The notes under the pieces are model-generated. The model was given only the letters and a program-made list of their open reading frames with translations. It had not been told where the DNA came from and did no database searches. 64,000 bases of DNA from Corylus avellana (lineage: Eukaryota > Streptophyta > Magnoliopsida > Fagales > Betulaceae), in the NCBI RefSeq assembly GCF_901000735.1, contig NC_081546.1, forward strand, positions 10,070,254 through 10,134,253. Reading direction: 5' to 3'. Shown one piece after another: positions 21,848 through 33,154 of the stretch (the first letter of the stretch is position 1; every line of letters starts with the position of its first letter). The translations under genes were made by a program, and so were the position numbers.

Positions 21848-21957
21848 TGCCCAAGGGGTAGCTCAATCGGCTGGAGAGCACTTCTCATAAAGTGGAGGTC
21901 TCTAATTCGAATCCCCCTCCCCCCTTTTGTGTGACATGTCAAAAAAAAAAAAAAAAA
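21848..21957 (+). mobile_element. tRNA-derived SINE with target-site duplication
   Basis: A and B boxes as in the other copy, then poly-A. CTATTCATTTTT occurs immediately before the SINE and again after the poly-A tail (from about 21957), a clean 12-bp target duplication typical of LINE-mediated insertion. Confidence 0.8.
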
Positions 21958-21969
21958 CTATTCATTTTT

Positions 21970-22471
21970 CTAATAGAATAATCATTATGTGTACCAACCG
22001 AGACCTAATACTATGACAAAACAAGTAAAACTATTAAACTCAAAAGCACCCCTAACTCCCTCCCCCCCCAAAAAAAATTGAGCTTTGTCCTAAGGGTATA
22101 ATTTAGAAGTTGTTACATATGTGCTTGACCTTTCCAAAAAGCGGTCCTTGTCCTCAAGGGTATAATCTTGAATTTGTCATTGTATATGCGTCAAGCCTTT
22201 CCAAGCTACTTCCCCCACCTTGAATTTGTCATTGTATTTGTCCTTCTTAATTCTGGGCTGGCATTGCCCATCACCCTCCATATTTGGCTTCTTTTGCTCA
22301 GGGCCACTTCTAGCCAGATATAGAGATAATGTTTATGCAGTTATTTGTAAAAAGGTATATGAAATATATGAAATGTGAGATTGAATAATAAATGATGGCA
22401 CCTATACCGTGTGTAATTCAATAAATTTAAAGGAAGTGCAACATACCCTTAGTTAGGGTGTCCTCACCAAC
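21970..22471. other. Non-coding, no feature recognised
   Basis: A TTGTCCT(C/A)AGGGTATAAT motif appears twice (about 22087 and 22149). It may be decayed retroelement sequence. I see no ORF or inverted repeat. Confidence 0.4.
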
Positions 22472-25055
22472 TGTAACGCCCCATAAATTAATTATCTGGT
22501 AATTAACTCCACGGTTCGTCTCCCAGCCTTACCCTTTGCGAGACAAGACTCAGGAATCTCTACACCTCAAAAAGAGGATAATAAGCAGCAAAAACATTAA
22601 GATTCTATAAACATTATTCATTACAACCAAAACATCTACCGGATCATCAAAGTAGCTAAAATCACACTATACAAGTCATCTTTCCAAGGGTTCCATTCTA
22701 TACTTAATATGCAAGTATACATTAAAGCTCTTAAGTTTACACCATAACTAAAAAGTACTAGTTACCATGAGCACTCGCCTAATCTCGCAATAAGTCCTCA
22801 AGTGTCACGGGATCAAGTCCTCCACTATAACCGGATGCTTCGTGGCATCCATCTTCTGTTAAACTATCTATAACAACATAGTTTTACATATGGAGAAAAA
22901 AAGGGAAAGAATACAAGGGTAAGTTCGACGACTTAATGAGTATAAATGCACATGACGTATCCATCATTAAATGGTGAACTCAGTTATTTATAAAGTACAT
23001 GTAGCATTATGAGTTGACAGTTTATCAAAAATGCAATATAGATATAATATATGCTGTAATATGATAATCATGTCATAGTTCAACATTATGGTCTACCCGA
23101 GATATTACCCATTTTCAACAAGGTTGGCGTTATCCTGAGGGACCTGTAATACAATGCTGATGCCCCGACCATTGTACGCTACCATCCACCACTAGCAGCC
23201 CGATCGAGTTCGACCTCGGTTGGCCTACACTACTAGTGATGTACGTCCTGTAATAACCAACCATTTGGCAATGACTGCGCCGGTCACGAAAATGTTGTGC
23301 CAAATACTACCTAAATTAATAGATAATATTTAGTACGTTTTAACTCGCAAGTGCACAAGATCAAAACAATAGTATAGTGCAGCAAGTACAAGATCAATCC
23401 CACGAGGATTGTGATTTTGTTTTGAATTAATTAAAATATCAACTTGTCACGGAATTGATATTGTGAAAAAAAAAATATAAAGATCTAAAGACAAATGAAA
23501 AGGTAAAGGTAGGGCTTTGATATCCACCACTAATCATACTTAGATAATATAAGAATATGCCAATGCTTTGATCATGTTATGCATATCTAATGTTTGTCAA
23601 CCTTAGGGCATGGCGTATACTCCTAAGGTTATAGATTTCCCTAAGCAACGAGTTAGGCATGGCGTATACTCTAACTCTTTTATTTCCTAAGGGATTTAGC
23701 ATGATTTATACTAAGTTGTTCCTTAAGAAGGCATATGTTCTATGAAAATCGACAAACACATGAGGCCTAGGGCATGGCATATACTCCCGGTTCCCCACGT
23801 TGATTAACCCAAGAACCCGGTGTGGATTACTTTTGTTACTTATGTTAAACCCAGGACTCGGCCATCCAAATTAATTTAACTAACTAGTTCATACCACATG
23901 CATATAATGGCCAGTCACATACATACGAGGAATTCATGAAAACAGGAATTAATCAAGTTAAATATCACAACATGATCATCACAAAGGCGCCAACATTGAA
24001 ATATTAAATAAGCATAATTAAGGCTTCAATCTAGCCCTCCTTAAGAGTTAGTTACACATAATTAAAATAAAAAGAAAAGAGAAGGGAAAGAAAGAACCAA
24101 AAACCGCTCCTAGAAGTAGCCTCCAATCCTCTCCCCAAAGTTGTCTCCTTCTAATTGTCTCCAAGGATGTTCCAAGGATGATTTTAATTGTGAGGCTTAG
24201 AGGTCTATTTATAGGGCATAGGAGAGTCCTAGAAGCCCTAGTAATCCTAGGAATTTGGGAGATTTAAGTCCAAGTCCAATTAGGATAAAGAAAACCTAAG
24301 GCCAAATCGGAATAGGATTCGCCCAGAATTACGGTCCTGTCTTGCAGCGTGATTTTGGCCTTGTGGTGCTCCGAATTGGGAAAATGATATTTCACAGTTA
24401 ATTGTATCATTTTGAGTTAGCTTTCCAATGCCGCTTTAATCACCTCAATCGGATATTTGAGTTGAAAGTTATGGTCAAAGTACCTAGACATGTTCAGAAT
24501 CCAATTTTTCATCTAATCCGATTTGACTTCAATGTGAGAAATTCCGAATTGATCATTTCCTCTATTTGATTAAACTTAACCATGATTGGCTAAGCTCAAC
24601 CATATCTTCTAGGTCTTCCCAATTTACCCTTTAAGCTTGTAAATCTTCCAGAAATGCTTTCATTTCTTCTAAAAGCTTAAAAAACAAAGAAAATACAAAA
24701 AGAAAGTAAAATGACCTAATTAACCAAAACCAAAGGATTAAAACATGCAAGTTAAGGGCTGAAAATATGAATATTTTAGCACTTATCAGAAAACCACTGT
24801 ATCCAAGGCCTACACACACACAAACACACATACACTTGACCATAAAGTTAACCTATATGGTAAGCCCATGACCATTATCCCGCATGTATTTGTGTACTAT
24901 GTCATATGATGCAGGTAATTTTATCCGTCTTTTACATGTATAGTTTTACAAGTCTCATCATTATCTTGTTAATCAACATACGTTTTCTCAGAAGAAAGTT
25001 CACATCTGTCCAAACTGTATTTCATGAGAGTTACAAAATATGGATGTTTGATATA
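22472..25055 (-). mobile_element. Truncated Ty3/gypsy LTR, minus orientation, interrupted
   Basis: TGTAACGCCCCATAAATTAA at 22472 is the reverse complement of the usual end of a large gypsy LTR. The segments 22480-22560, 23075-23260 and 24790-25020 match, in inverted order, 30060-29980, 26830-26640 and 26600-26400 of the plus-strand LTR to the right. The homologue's first ~900 bp are missing. A solo LTR of another family (23293-24788) interrupts it. Confidence 0.7.
23293..24788 (-). mobile_element. Solo LTR A, 1.5 kb
   Basis: It starts TGTTGTGCCAAATAC and ends AGCACTTATCA (TG...CA), with GAAAA on both sides (23288-23292 and 24789-24793), a 5-bp target duplication. A TATAAATAG box lies on the minus strand near 24212, so it reads leftward. 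No primer site, internal domain or ORF is seen, which indicates a solo LTR left by recombination. Confidence 0.75.
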
Positions 25056-26920
25056 TATAAAATAATCGTGCAATGCGGGAAAAGTAACAATAAGTATCCG
25101 TGTGAGTTTGTACTCATCAGGGTCGTAAGGCTCCTTCGTAAAATCCCCTTGAGGCTCCATAACCTCGAAGTCTGATAAAATACCTATTATTAGTTCTAAG
25201 TCCAATTAAAATGGATGATGAAGTGCCAGTTAATGGATGGGAAGAGATAGCCTAGGAACCTACTAAGCACGATATCGACGATAATACGGACAAAAGGTAA
25301 CATTCTACTTCTCTTTGAATGCCGTTCTTTTGGTATTTTATCTAAAAATTTCAATGACGAAATTTTTTAAGGAGGAGAGAATGGAATGACCCAAATAAAT
25401 TAACTAAGCTTAGGTAGCTTAGTTAGAGGGTTAATTTAGGTTTTAGATCACTAAGGACCGCTAGAAGGGCATTTTGGAAATTTAGACTTTCAGACCGGAC
25501 ATATGCTAGGGTTGATGGACGTACGCTCTTGTCTGTAGTAGAGGACATACGCGGGGGGGACCACCATACATACACCTACAAAAAGTACAAGGATGTACAA
25601 TGGGGGACCACCGGATGTACACTGCTTTTTGGATAACCATTGGATAATACCTGGACGTACACTACAACCTTTGGACCGTTGTGTAAATAGTACCGAACGT
25701 ACGCCCCAATTGTACTGAACGTCCGCTACTTTTCAAAGAAGTTGGTAGCACCCTCTGCTATAAATACCCCCTGTCCCCGTACTCTCACATGCTCATTTAC
25801 GTCCACAGGCTCCCAGAACTTTGTTAGAGTGTGTTTTGTGTGGAGAAGAGAGGAGGTTCTTGAAGTTTCGCTTCAAGAAGGTAATATCCTTAAGCTTAAC
25901 TCGTTTCTTAGCTGTTACGTTGTTTAATTGCTAGCTTAGTTATTAGTTTTAAGTTTCTAGCTAGGTTATGCTTTAATCTTGGTGGTTTAGTAGTTGATCT
26001 TGATTTAACGTGTTTTGTTTTGCATGGACACATTATTTTGAAATATGTAGTCTTAGAAAGCCTTTTGATAGCCTTAGAAATCGATTTGGGAGGATAGGAG
26101 GACGAATGGACAAAATAAGGTTCTACTTGAAATCCTTCGGAGCGGACGTACAGCACTGAGCCCGGACGTACAGTCTGAAGCATTCCAGGAAACGATATTT
26201 TGGTTGGTAGTCCGACAGCTCCAGTGTTCTTGTGGTAGAGTTGTTTTAGTGGAATTAGGACTAATAGAAGGTTTTCCACAAATTTGGGGAACCCAGGTGA
26301 GCTTTAACTCACATAATGCTTGCTGTTATTTTCTATGACTACACGTCTATTTTGTGTACCAAAACATGCATATTTTCAACTCTCACAATTTACACTTGTT
26401 GCACATGAACTCTAGCATTTTTTAGAAAAACGTTGGGCGAAATATGTTAACAAAGTGAGACTTGTAAAAAGCATGCATGTAAAATACAAACAAGATAAAT
26501 TGCATTATATGACATGGTACACCGGTATATGCGGCATAATGGCCATAGGCTTACTATATATGTTAGCTTTATGGTCAAATGTGTGTGTTATATGGGTCTT
26601 GGATCCAATGGTTGCTTTGTGGCTGGCGCAACCTTAATGGGCGATCACTATAGAATGGACATCATTAGCAATGTGGGCCACTCGAGGTCGGACTCGGTCG
26701 TGCTGCTACTGTTATGTACGATAGCATACACTGGTCAGGGCACCGACATTGTATTACAGGTCCCTCAGGACAGCGCCAACCCTGCTGGGAATGAGTAATA
26801 TCTTGGGTAGACCATACTGTTGAACTATGACTGTTACTCAATATCATATGCATATATCATATATCTATATCACACCTATGAAAAATTGTCATGATGAAAC
26901 TGTTGCATATTTTATAAAAA

Positions 26921-27314
26921 GGGTTAAATACCAAATAACCCCCTGGGGTTTGGTAACTTTTTTTTTACCTCCATAGAGTTTCATTTTTATCACAGAACCC
27001 CCCTAGGGTTTTGCTAAAGGACCAATTTAGTCCATCCGTTAGTTGACCATTAGTTGACTGTTAGGACTGACACGTGGACCAATTAGATGGTGACACGTGG
27101 CTTGTATTTATTTTTTTTTAATTAAAAAAAAATTTAAAAATTAAATAGGTGCCACGTGTCAACATCTGATTGGTTCACGTGTCAGTCCTAACGGTCAACT
27201 AACGGATGGACTAACTTGGTCCTTTATCAAAACCCCAGGGGGGTCCTGTGATAAAAATGAAACCCTATGGGAGTAAAAATAAAGTTACCAAACCCCAAGG
27301 GGGGTATTTAACCC
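26921..27314. mobile_element. MULE-type MITE with 9-bp target duplication
   Basis: It has long inverted repeats, GGGTTAAATACC... on the left and ...GGTATTTAACCC on the right, with nearly the whole 394 bp palindromic. TTATAAAAA occurs directly on both sides (26912-26920 and 27315-27323). A perfect 9-bp duplication is the hallmark of Mutator-like transposition. There is no ORF. Confidence 0.85.
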
Positions 27315-27528
27315 TTATAAAAATTAGAGTTCGTTACAAAAACTGGCATGGGCATTATATGCGTTAACGTTCAATAAGTCTTTAGACTTACCTCGTTATT
27401 TTAGGTTTTTCCCCCTCCATTACGAATAATTGGGCGGTTTAGCAAGCTTAGACGAAGATGCCTTCGGAGTAGACGTGGGTGATTGCGCAGGATCTGATTC
27501 GAGTAATTTTTGAGGACATATTGTGCCA

Positions 27529-29657
27529 AATACTACCTAATTAATAGATAATATTTAGTACGTTTTAACTCCCAAGTGCACAAGATCAAAACAATAGTAT
27601 AGTGCAGCAAGTACGAGATCGATCCCACGGAGATTGTTGATTTTATTTATAATTAATTAAAATATAAAAATTGTCACGATATTGATATTATGAAAAGATA
27701 AAAAGATAAATAAAAGGTAGGGCATTGATATTCACCACTAATTATACTTAGATAATATAACAATATGCCAATAATCCAATCATATTATGAATACCTAATG
27801 TTTGTCAACCTAAGGGTATGGGTGTCTACTCCTTAAGCTATTGATTTTCCTAAGCAACGAATTAGACATGTGTGTCTACTCTAATTCTTTTCTTTCATAA
27901 AGGATTTAGCATGGGTATTTACTAAGTTGTTCTTTAACAAAGCATAAATCTGTGGAAATCGACAAACACTTGAGGCCTAAGGCATGGGTATCTACTCTCG
28001 GTTCCCCATGTTAATTAACCCAAGAACCTGATGTGGATTTCTTTTGTTACTCTTATTAAGCCCAAGACTCGATCATCCAAATTGATTTAATTAACTAATA
28101 CATACCACATGCATATAATGGCCAATCACACACATATGAGGAATTCAATAAAACAGGAATTAATCAAGTTATCACAATATGATTATCACAAAGGCGCCAA
28201 TATTGAAATATTAAATAAACATAATTAGGGCTTCAATCTAGCCCTCCTAAAAGTTAGTTACACATAATGAAAATAAAACTAAAGAGAAAAGGGAAAGAAA
28301 GAACCAAACACCACTCCTAGAAGTAGCCTCCAAATTCCTCCCCCAAAATTGTGTCTATTGATGGATGATTATTCTAAAGGTTTAGAGATCTATTTATAGG
28401 TTTAGGAATACTCTAGAAAACCCAGAAACCCTAGTAAAATCATAGGGTTTAGTGATAAGTGTCAAATATTACATATTTGGACTCCTTTATTTACATTAGT
28501 TAATCATGTAGCTGTATCGTTATCTAATGTTTTGTTTTAGCTTTGTGTTTTTAGTGTTTTATAGGTCATTAAAGAAAAACTATAGCTTTAAAGGGAAAAA
28601 TGCAAAGTTTGGAAGAAAGCACACTTTGAGAAGACCTAGATGACGTGGTTAACCAAATCCAAGAAAATGTTAAATTGGATTAAATTTCAGATTGGATAAA
28701 ATTTCGGATTTGATTCAAATTTAAATTATGCACATGTCTCAGTATTTTGACCATAACTTTCCACTAGAGTATTAGATTGAGGTGATTCAAGCGGCATTGG
28801 AAATATAACTCAGCATACTATAGTTCATTATGAAATAAGATTTTCCTAATTCGGACGGTTATTATGCCAAAATCACTCCGCAATAAAAAATAAAAAAAAA
28901 TAAAAAACACAAATCTGGACGAAGACAGACCTCCAAATTATCTTGGCTTACTAGGGCTTCTAGGACTCTCTTAAGCCTATAAATAGATCTATTTGCATTC
29001 AAGAAAAGATACACAAGTCTAGAGAGCAAAATTCTACGGCTTTAGTTTAGTTTTTCTTTAGGTTTAGGTTTAGGTTTAAATTTTATTTTTATGTGGAGCT
29101 AAATTCCCAACTAAAGCTAAATTCCCAGCTTTAGTTTACTTGCGAGTTAAATAAATTTGAACAACATTTACTCCTAGTGCAACTAAAACTAGAAAAAACC
29201 CTAATATGGAAAGCAAAGGAAGTCTGGCCACAACTTCTGGAATTCTCCAGTGCACGGGTGCGCTTGATCGTAGCCCGTGTGCGCTCGATCGCACCTCTAC
29301 GATCGATCGTATGTCTTCTGCCCTCGATCACATTGCGATCGAGTCTTCTCTTGTGCGCACGAATGCACGCCTCGCTCTTCACATCTGGACCTCTCTGGAA
29401 GTGCACTCAATCGCAGGAGACCTGCGATCGATCGCACTACCATAATACTTTTGCTTGTTTCAAATCTTCTAGCTTTTTCCCAATTTTGTCCTTTAAGCCT
29501 GATACTTCCAGGAATGCTTTCTTTTCTTCCAAACATTCCAAACACCTATAAAACAAATAAAATACAAAAAAGAAGTAAAATAGCACAAACTAACAACACT
29601 AAGGAATTAACACATATAAGTTTAAGGGCTAAAATATGAATATTTTGACACTTAACA
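27529..29657 (-). mobile_element. Solo LTR B, same family as A, with a nested LTR
   Basis: It starts TATTGTGCCAAATAC and ends GACACTTAACA, and GGACA flanks both sides (27524-27528 and 29658-29662). It aligns with LTR A at both ends, with the TATA core (28385 region, minus strand) in the same orientation. LTR C is inserted in it. The terminal TG is mutated to TA. Confidence 0.7.
28453..29166 (+). mobile_element. Nested solo LTR C, opposite orientation
   Basis: It opens TGATAAGTGTCAAATATT, the complement of the end of LTR A, and closes ACTTGCGAGTTAAA...AACAACA. A CCTATAAATAG TATA box lies at 28976 on the plus strand. The flanks TTTAG and TTTAC look like a 5-bp target duplication with one mismatch. 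Confidence 0.65.
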
Positions 29658-30070
29658 GGACATGGATCCAATTTGGTTACATTCTATGTGGGCTGATGGA
29701 GGAACCACTTGAGCAGACATGATCGAGATTGTTATTTCTTTAGCTTTGCTTAAACTTAGGATTTGATCTGTTGATCTTTTGTTCAGACAATTATATTATG
29801 GGTTGTAACCTTATTTGATGATGGTCTGATGACCAGTACATTTGATGATTATCTTTATATTATGAGGTATTTTGTTTACTCTGGTGTATGAATGTGTGGT
29901 TGAATATGTAATGCTCTTTATTCCTATAGTTCAGAAAGTCTTCCGCTGAGGTCACTCGTCTACGAGGGGTTGAAATCCTTGAGTCTTGTCGCGTGAGGGA
30001 TAGGGCTGGGAGACGAACCATGGGATCAATTACTAATTAATTGACTTGTCCATCGAGGTCGTTACGGGCA

Positions 30071-30346
30071 CTGCTTGCTTGGGCATAGGCAGGGTGCGCT
30101 CGAGCGTGCCCTTGCAGGGCTCGAGTGCAGATGCACTCAAGCGTAGTGTTGTGGGCTTGATCCCACTTCTAGAATTGCTCTTTTCCCAACTTCTTTGCAT
30201 CTTTCACATTAAGCCGCAGTTTTCCCTTTGCAACCTGTAAAACACTAAAATGCCGAAACTAACACAAAACATCATATCATAATAAAGGTAAAGGATTAAC
30301 AAATGCAAATTAAGGGACCCAATTATGCAATATTTGGCATTCATCA
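30071..30346 (-). mobile_element. LTR fragment D of the A/B/C family
   Basis: The end AAATGCAAATTAAGGGACC...TTTGGCATTCATCA matches the right termini of A and B. The left side is truncated at the gypsy LTR end. It contains a GCGCTCGAGCG stretch analogous to the GATC-rich block in B. Confidence 0.55.
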
Positions 30347-30931
30347 CTGTGCACATGAACCTCACTCCACTAGGGTACATGATCTCCATCTAGGTTTATT
30401 TTCTCCATTGTTGTTTCATTCTTTAATTATCTTTATACAACAATGTGTTGCACATAACTGGTATTTGGTTGGAGTATCACTTTTCTTTTCTTTTTTTCCA
30501 GACATGTGTTTTTGCAAAAGGCCTAATTAAGTTCACTTTATTTTTTTATTATTGTTTTTTCAACTCTTAAACATTCTTACTTTTTATATCACGTCAATCA
30601 CTTTTATTATTATTCAAATAAAAAACTCAGTATAAAGCAATTTTTTTTTTTTTTCAATTTTTGATGTAAAAAATTCAACAACTTCTATTTATTTTATATC
30701 ACATCAATTAATTCCAAGCCCAAACTCACAACCAAGTCTTTTGCCAAACAAGGCCTCATGCTTTGAGTTTTGAGTTGTTTCTTTTTATTCTTTTTTGTAT
30801 TCCATCTTTCGTTAGTAAATTTCTTTGTGATTGCTTTCGTTTGTGAACGTACCTCTTATTGAGGGAGCCATGTAAATTTTGATATTCTTGTCTATAATTG
30901 TTTTGAGTTATTTACCATAAATGGTTTTTGC

Positions 30932-30937
<6 letters not shown>

Positions 30938-31022
<85 letters not shown>
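30938..31022. repeat. (TA)n(GA)n compound microsatellite
   Basis: About 54 bp of TA are followed by about 30 bp of GA. The surrounding 30347-31637 is AT-rich non-coding DNA with no gene. Confidence 0.95.
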
Positions 31023-31023
<1 letters not shown>

Positions 31024-31637
31024 CAAGCAAAAATCAGTAATTGTTGAGAAGAGAAGAATCGTGTTTGTATAGCATTAGAATTATCTGAAAGCAAGTGCAC
31101 GCACGCGCACAGATCACACAGGTAAAATGGGAGATCTCCCTTCAACAAACATGCATCCGAAGAATTTGCAGTTTGCCTAGCTAGAAGATAAATCACATAA
31201 TCAAGATACGCAAAGCCCAACAATGAATAATTTCTTATGCACTTAACACTTAAGATTTAGAATCACCTTTACCCTTTTCAAGTCTGGTTAAGTTGACTCT
31301 AAAAATTGAAAAATAAAGGCACAAATGAACGTATCATGCTTTGATCTGTGATATGTTTGAATAAAAATTTAACAGTGATTTATTACAAATTTAATAGTAA
31401 TTTTAAAAGTCACATCAATTTTAAATAACATAAAAACAAAAACAAAAAAAACACGAGTCTACAGAACGACTACTCAATTCTATCCATTGCCTACTAAAAG
31501 AGTTTTCTGAACATCTACCGTAAAAAGCAAAAATAGTAAAGCATGCAAAAGTATGACAAAAAACCAGTCCGTTTGCTCTTCTTCATGATAAATATCAACA
31601 TCTAAAATAAAAGAAAAAAGGAAGAAAAAAAAAATGC

Positions 31638-31978
31638 AAAATGAGTCCATGTGATTTACTTGAGTTACAGTTAGATCCCTGTGGAATTAAAATGAACTTA
31701 GAAGTCTCTGAGGTATGCAAAAAAAAAAAAAAAAATTACTCCATATAGTCAAATTCCGCCTCTTAATTTAACAGTTTCCGTTAGTGCGAGCGACAGTTAC
31801 TTAAATAGAACATGTGTAACAATTTTATTAGCTCTAATGTTTCACGCTATCAAAATCTATTAAGTCAGTGGAGACTAAATTATTATTTTTTTGGTATATT
31901 TTAGGGACATTTGAGTTCATTTTGATACCATATATAGGGAGCTAATTACAAATCAGGCAAACAATATGGGCTGATTTT
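31638..31978. mobile_element. MITE with ~90-bp inverted repeats
   Basis: The left arm (AAAATGAGTCCATGTGATTTAC...AATTAAAATGAACTTAG) is complementary to the right arm (...GAGTTCATTTTGATACC...GGGCTGATTTT). The same arm sequence occurs inside composite repeats 2 and 3 (17860-17940, 20160-20240) and at 63893-63985. There is no ORF. Confidence 0.7.
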
Positions 31979-32509
31979 ACATTTTTATTAAAAAAAAAAA
32001 AAAAAAAAAAATAGAGATGTTAAATGTTAAGCTGAAATTTTTCTCTAATGCGCAAAAATGTTGTTCGTGTATTATGACTTACACACGAGTCAAGGAATGG
32101 AAAAAAGGAAAAAGAAAAAAGATTCAATTGTTTTTTCCCCTATAAAACTGTTTTTCAAGGACTATTAATTTTGCAATGATGAAGATAAAAAGCTTTGAAT
32201 GAAGATCATATCTATGACAATAAATTTATGAAGTCCAGTATGTACAAGCAGACAATATTCCAGCTGGGGTAGATGTTTCAAGAATAAGGCAGGATTTATG
32301 GTATGGACGGAGCAGTATATATGTACATGTAATGAATGTATGTATGACGATGAAGAATGTATCATGTATATATGGGTATTCGTAGGGTGAAAAATGTTAT
32401 CCATTGATCAGAAGAATCATAATCCATTCAGAGCAGAAGATAGGCATTTATATATATATATATATATATATGGCTTACTCATATATGGATATGATGAATG
32501 TGGTGATCA

Positions 32510-33094
32510 TCAAGATGCCATGGATAAGGCCAATGGCATTTCACTCTCATGTGAAGCCATTGACAAATCGGTGCTTGAATGGTTTGAGGATGATCTACCC
32601 TTCTTTTTATCCTTCACTTCTTCTTCATCTTCCTCGTCCAATGCTAGAATAGCTTCAAATTGAGCGCGCCTTCTTGCCTCACTTTCAGGAGACCTCACCG
32701 GCAGAGTCTCTACTATGCGTGGAGGCGCCTCCACGCGAGTTGCTGCTGCATTATTATTATTATTATTATTCACCACATTTGCACGAGCAGAGCCTCCTTG
32801 ATCGAATGCACCGCCACCACCACTGCTGCCTTGTCGTCCTCCTCTACCACCACCGGCGGCAACTCGAACTCTGCATGCCCGGGAAATGACTCGGTAGAGG
32901 CTTGTGAGCATCCAAAACAACCAAGGAAGGCAAACCAATGCCACCCCAACAAAGGGAAGCCAAGATGCGTAATCTGAGTCAGGTTGGATTATGTACAGTA
33001 CAAGGCAACCACCTCCGGCTGCTAGAGACACAAATAAAACGGTAGAGATTACCCATATGAAGGTGCCTCCTGCACTTGGATCCGGTGCAGCCAT
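32510..33094 (-). CDS. Two-helix plant membrane protein of unknown function
   Basis: A single-exon ORF of 194 residues. MAAPDPSAGG is followed by two hydrophobic segments, residues about 11-36 (FIWVISTVLFVSLAAGGG...) and about 44-69 (WLPFVGVALVCLPWLFWML), then a basic Arg/Gly linker. Next come a Gly-rich part, a poly-Asn run (seven N) encoded by an ATT microsatellite, and a conserved-looking EARRRAQFEAILALDEEDEEE tail. Non-repeat composition, a full-length frame and an upstream TATA box support a real gene. It resembles uncharacterised plant membrane proteins; the role is unknown. The C-terminus is Ser-rich and may be regulatory. Neighbours are repeats, so context gives no clue. Confidence 0.8.
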   Translation of the reverse strand: MAAPDPSAGGTFIWVISTVLFVSLAAGGGCLVLYIIQPDSDYASWLPFVGVALVCLPWLFWMLTSLYRVISRACRVRVAAGGGRGGRQGSSGGGGAFDQGGSARANVVNNNNNNNAAATRVEAPPRIVETLPVRSPESEARRRAQFEAILALDEEDEEEVKDKKKGRSSSNHSSTDLSMASHESEMPLALSMAS

Positions 33095-33148
33095 TTCTAG
33101 GTCTCACCAAGAACAAAAAAAAAAAAAAAAAAAAAAAAATTAACTAAC

Positions 33149-33154
33149 TATATA
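33149..33154 (-). promoter_or_regulatory. Candidate TATA box of the membrane protein gene
   Basis: GGATATATAG on the minus strand lies about 55 bases upstream of the ATG, separated from it by a poly-A/T run of about 30 that would fall in the 5' leader. Confidence 0.4.

Larger units (their letters stand above)
19747..21958. mobile_element. Composite repeat, copy 3
   Basis: It starts at the first base after the gap and is about 99% identical to 17447-19646, with scattered single-base changes and a longer (ATT)n run at 21679-21720. It extends through a complete SINE. Confidence 0.85.
25385..30070 (+). mobile_element. Ty3/gypsy LTR, plus orientation, with nested insertions
   Basis: It begins TGGAATGACCCAAATAAATT right after a purine tract (AAGGAGGAGAGAA, 25372-25384), the usual border between polymerase end and 3' LTR. 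It ends near GGTCGTTACGGGCA with the conserved ACGAACCATGG region just before. Without the MITE (26921-27314) and LTR B (27529-29657) it is about 2.2 kb. The upstream 25056-25384 is a degenerate internal remnant with no clear ORF. A related LTR start is found inverted at 62441-62625. Confidence 0.7.

Noticed and set aside
29131..29639. Several overlapping ORFs of 79-124 residues on both strands
   Set aside because: They arise from the CG-rich palindromic block in LTR B, where stops are rare in every frame.
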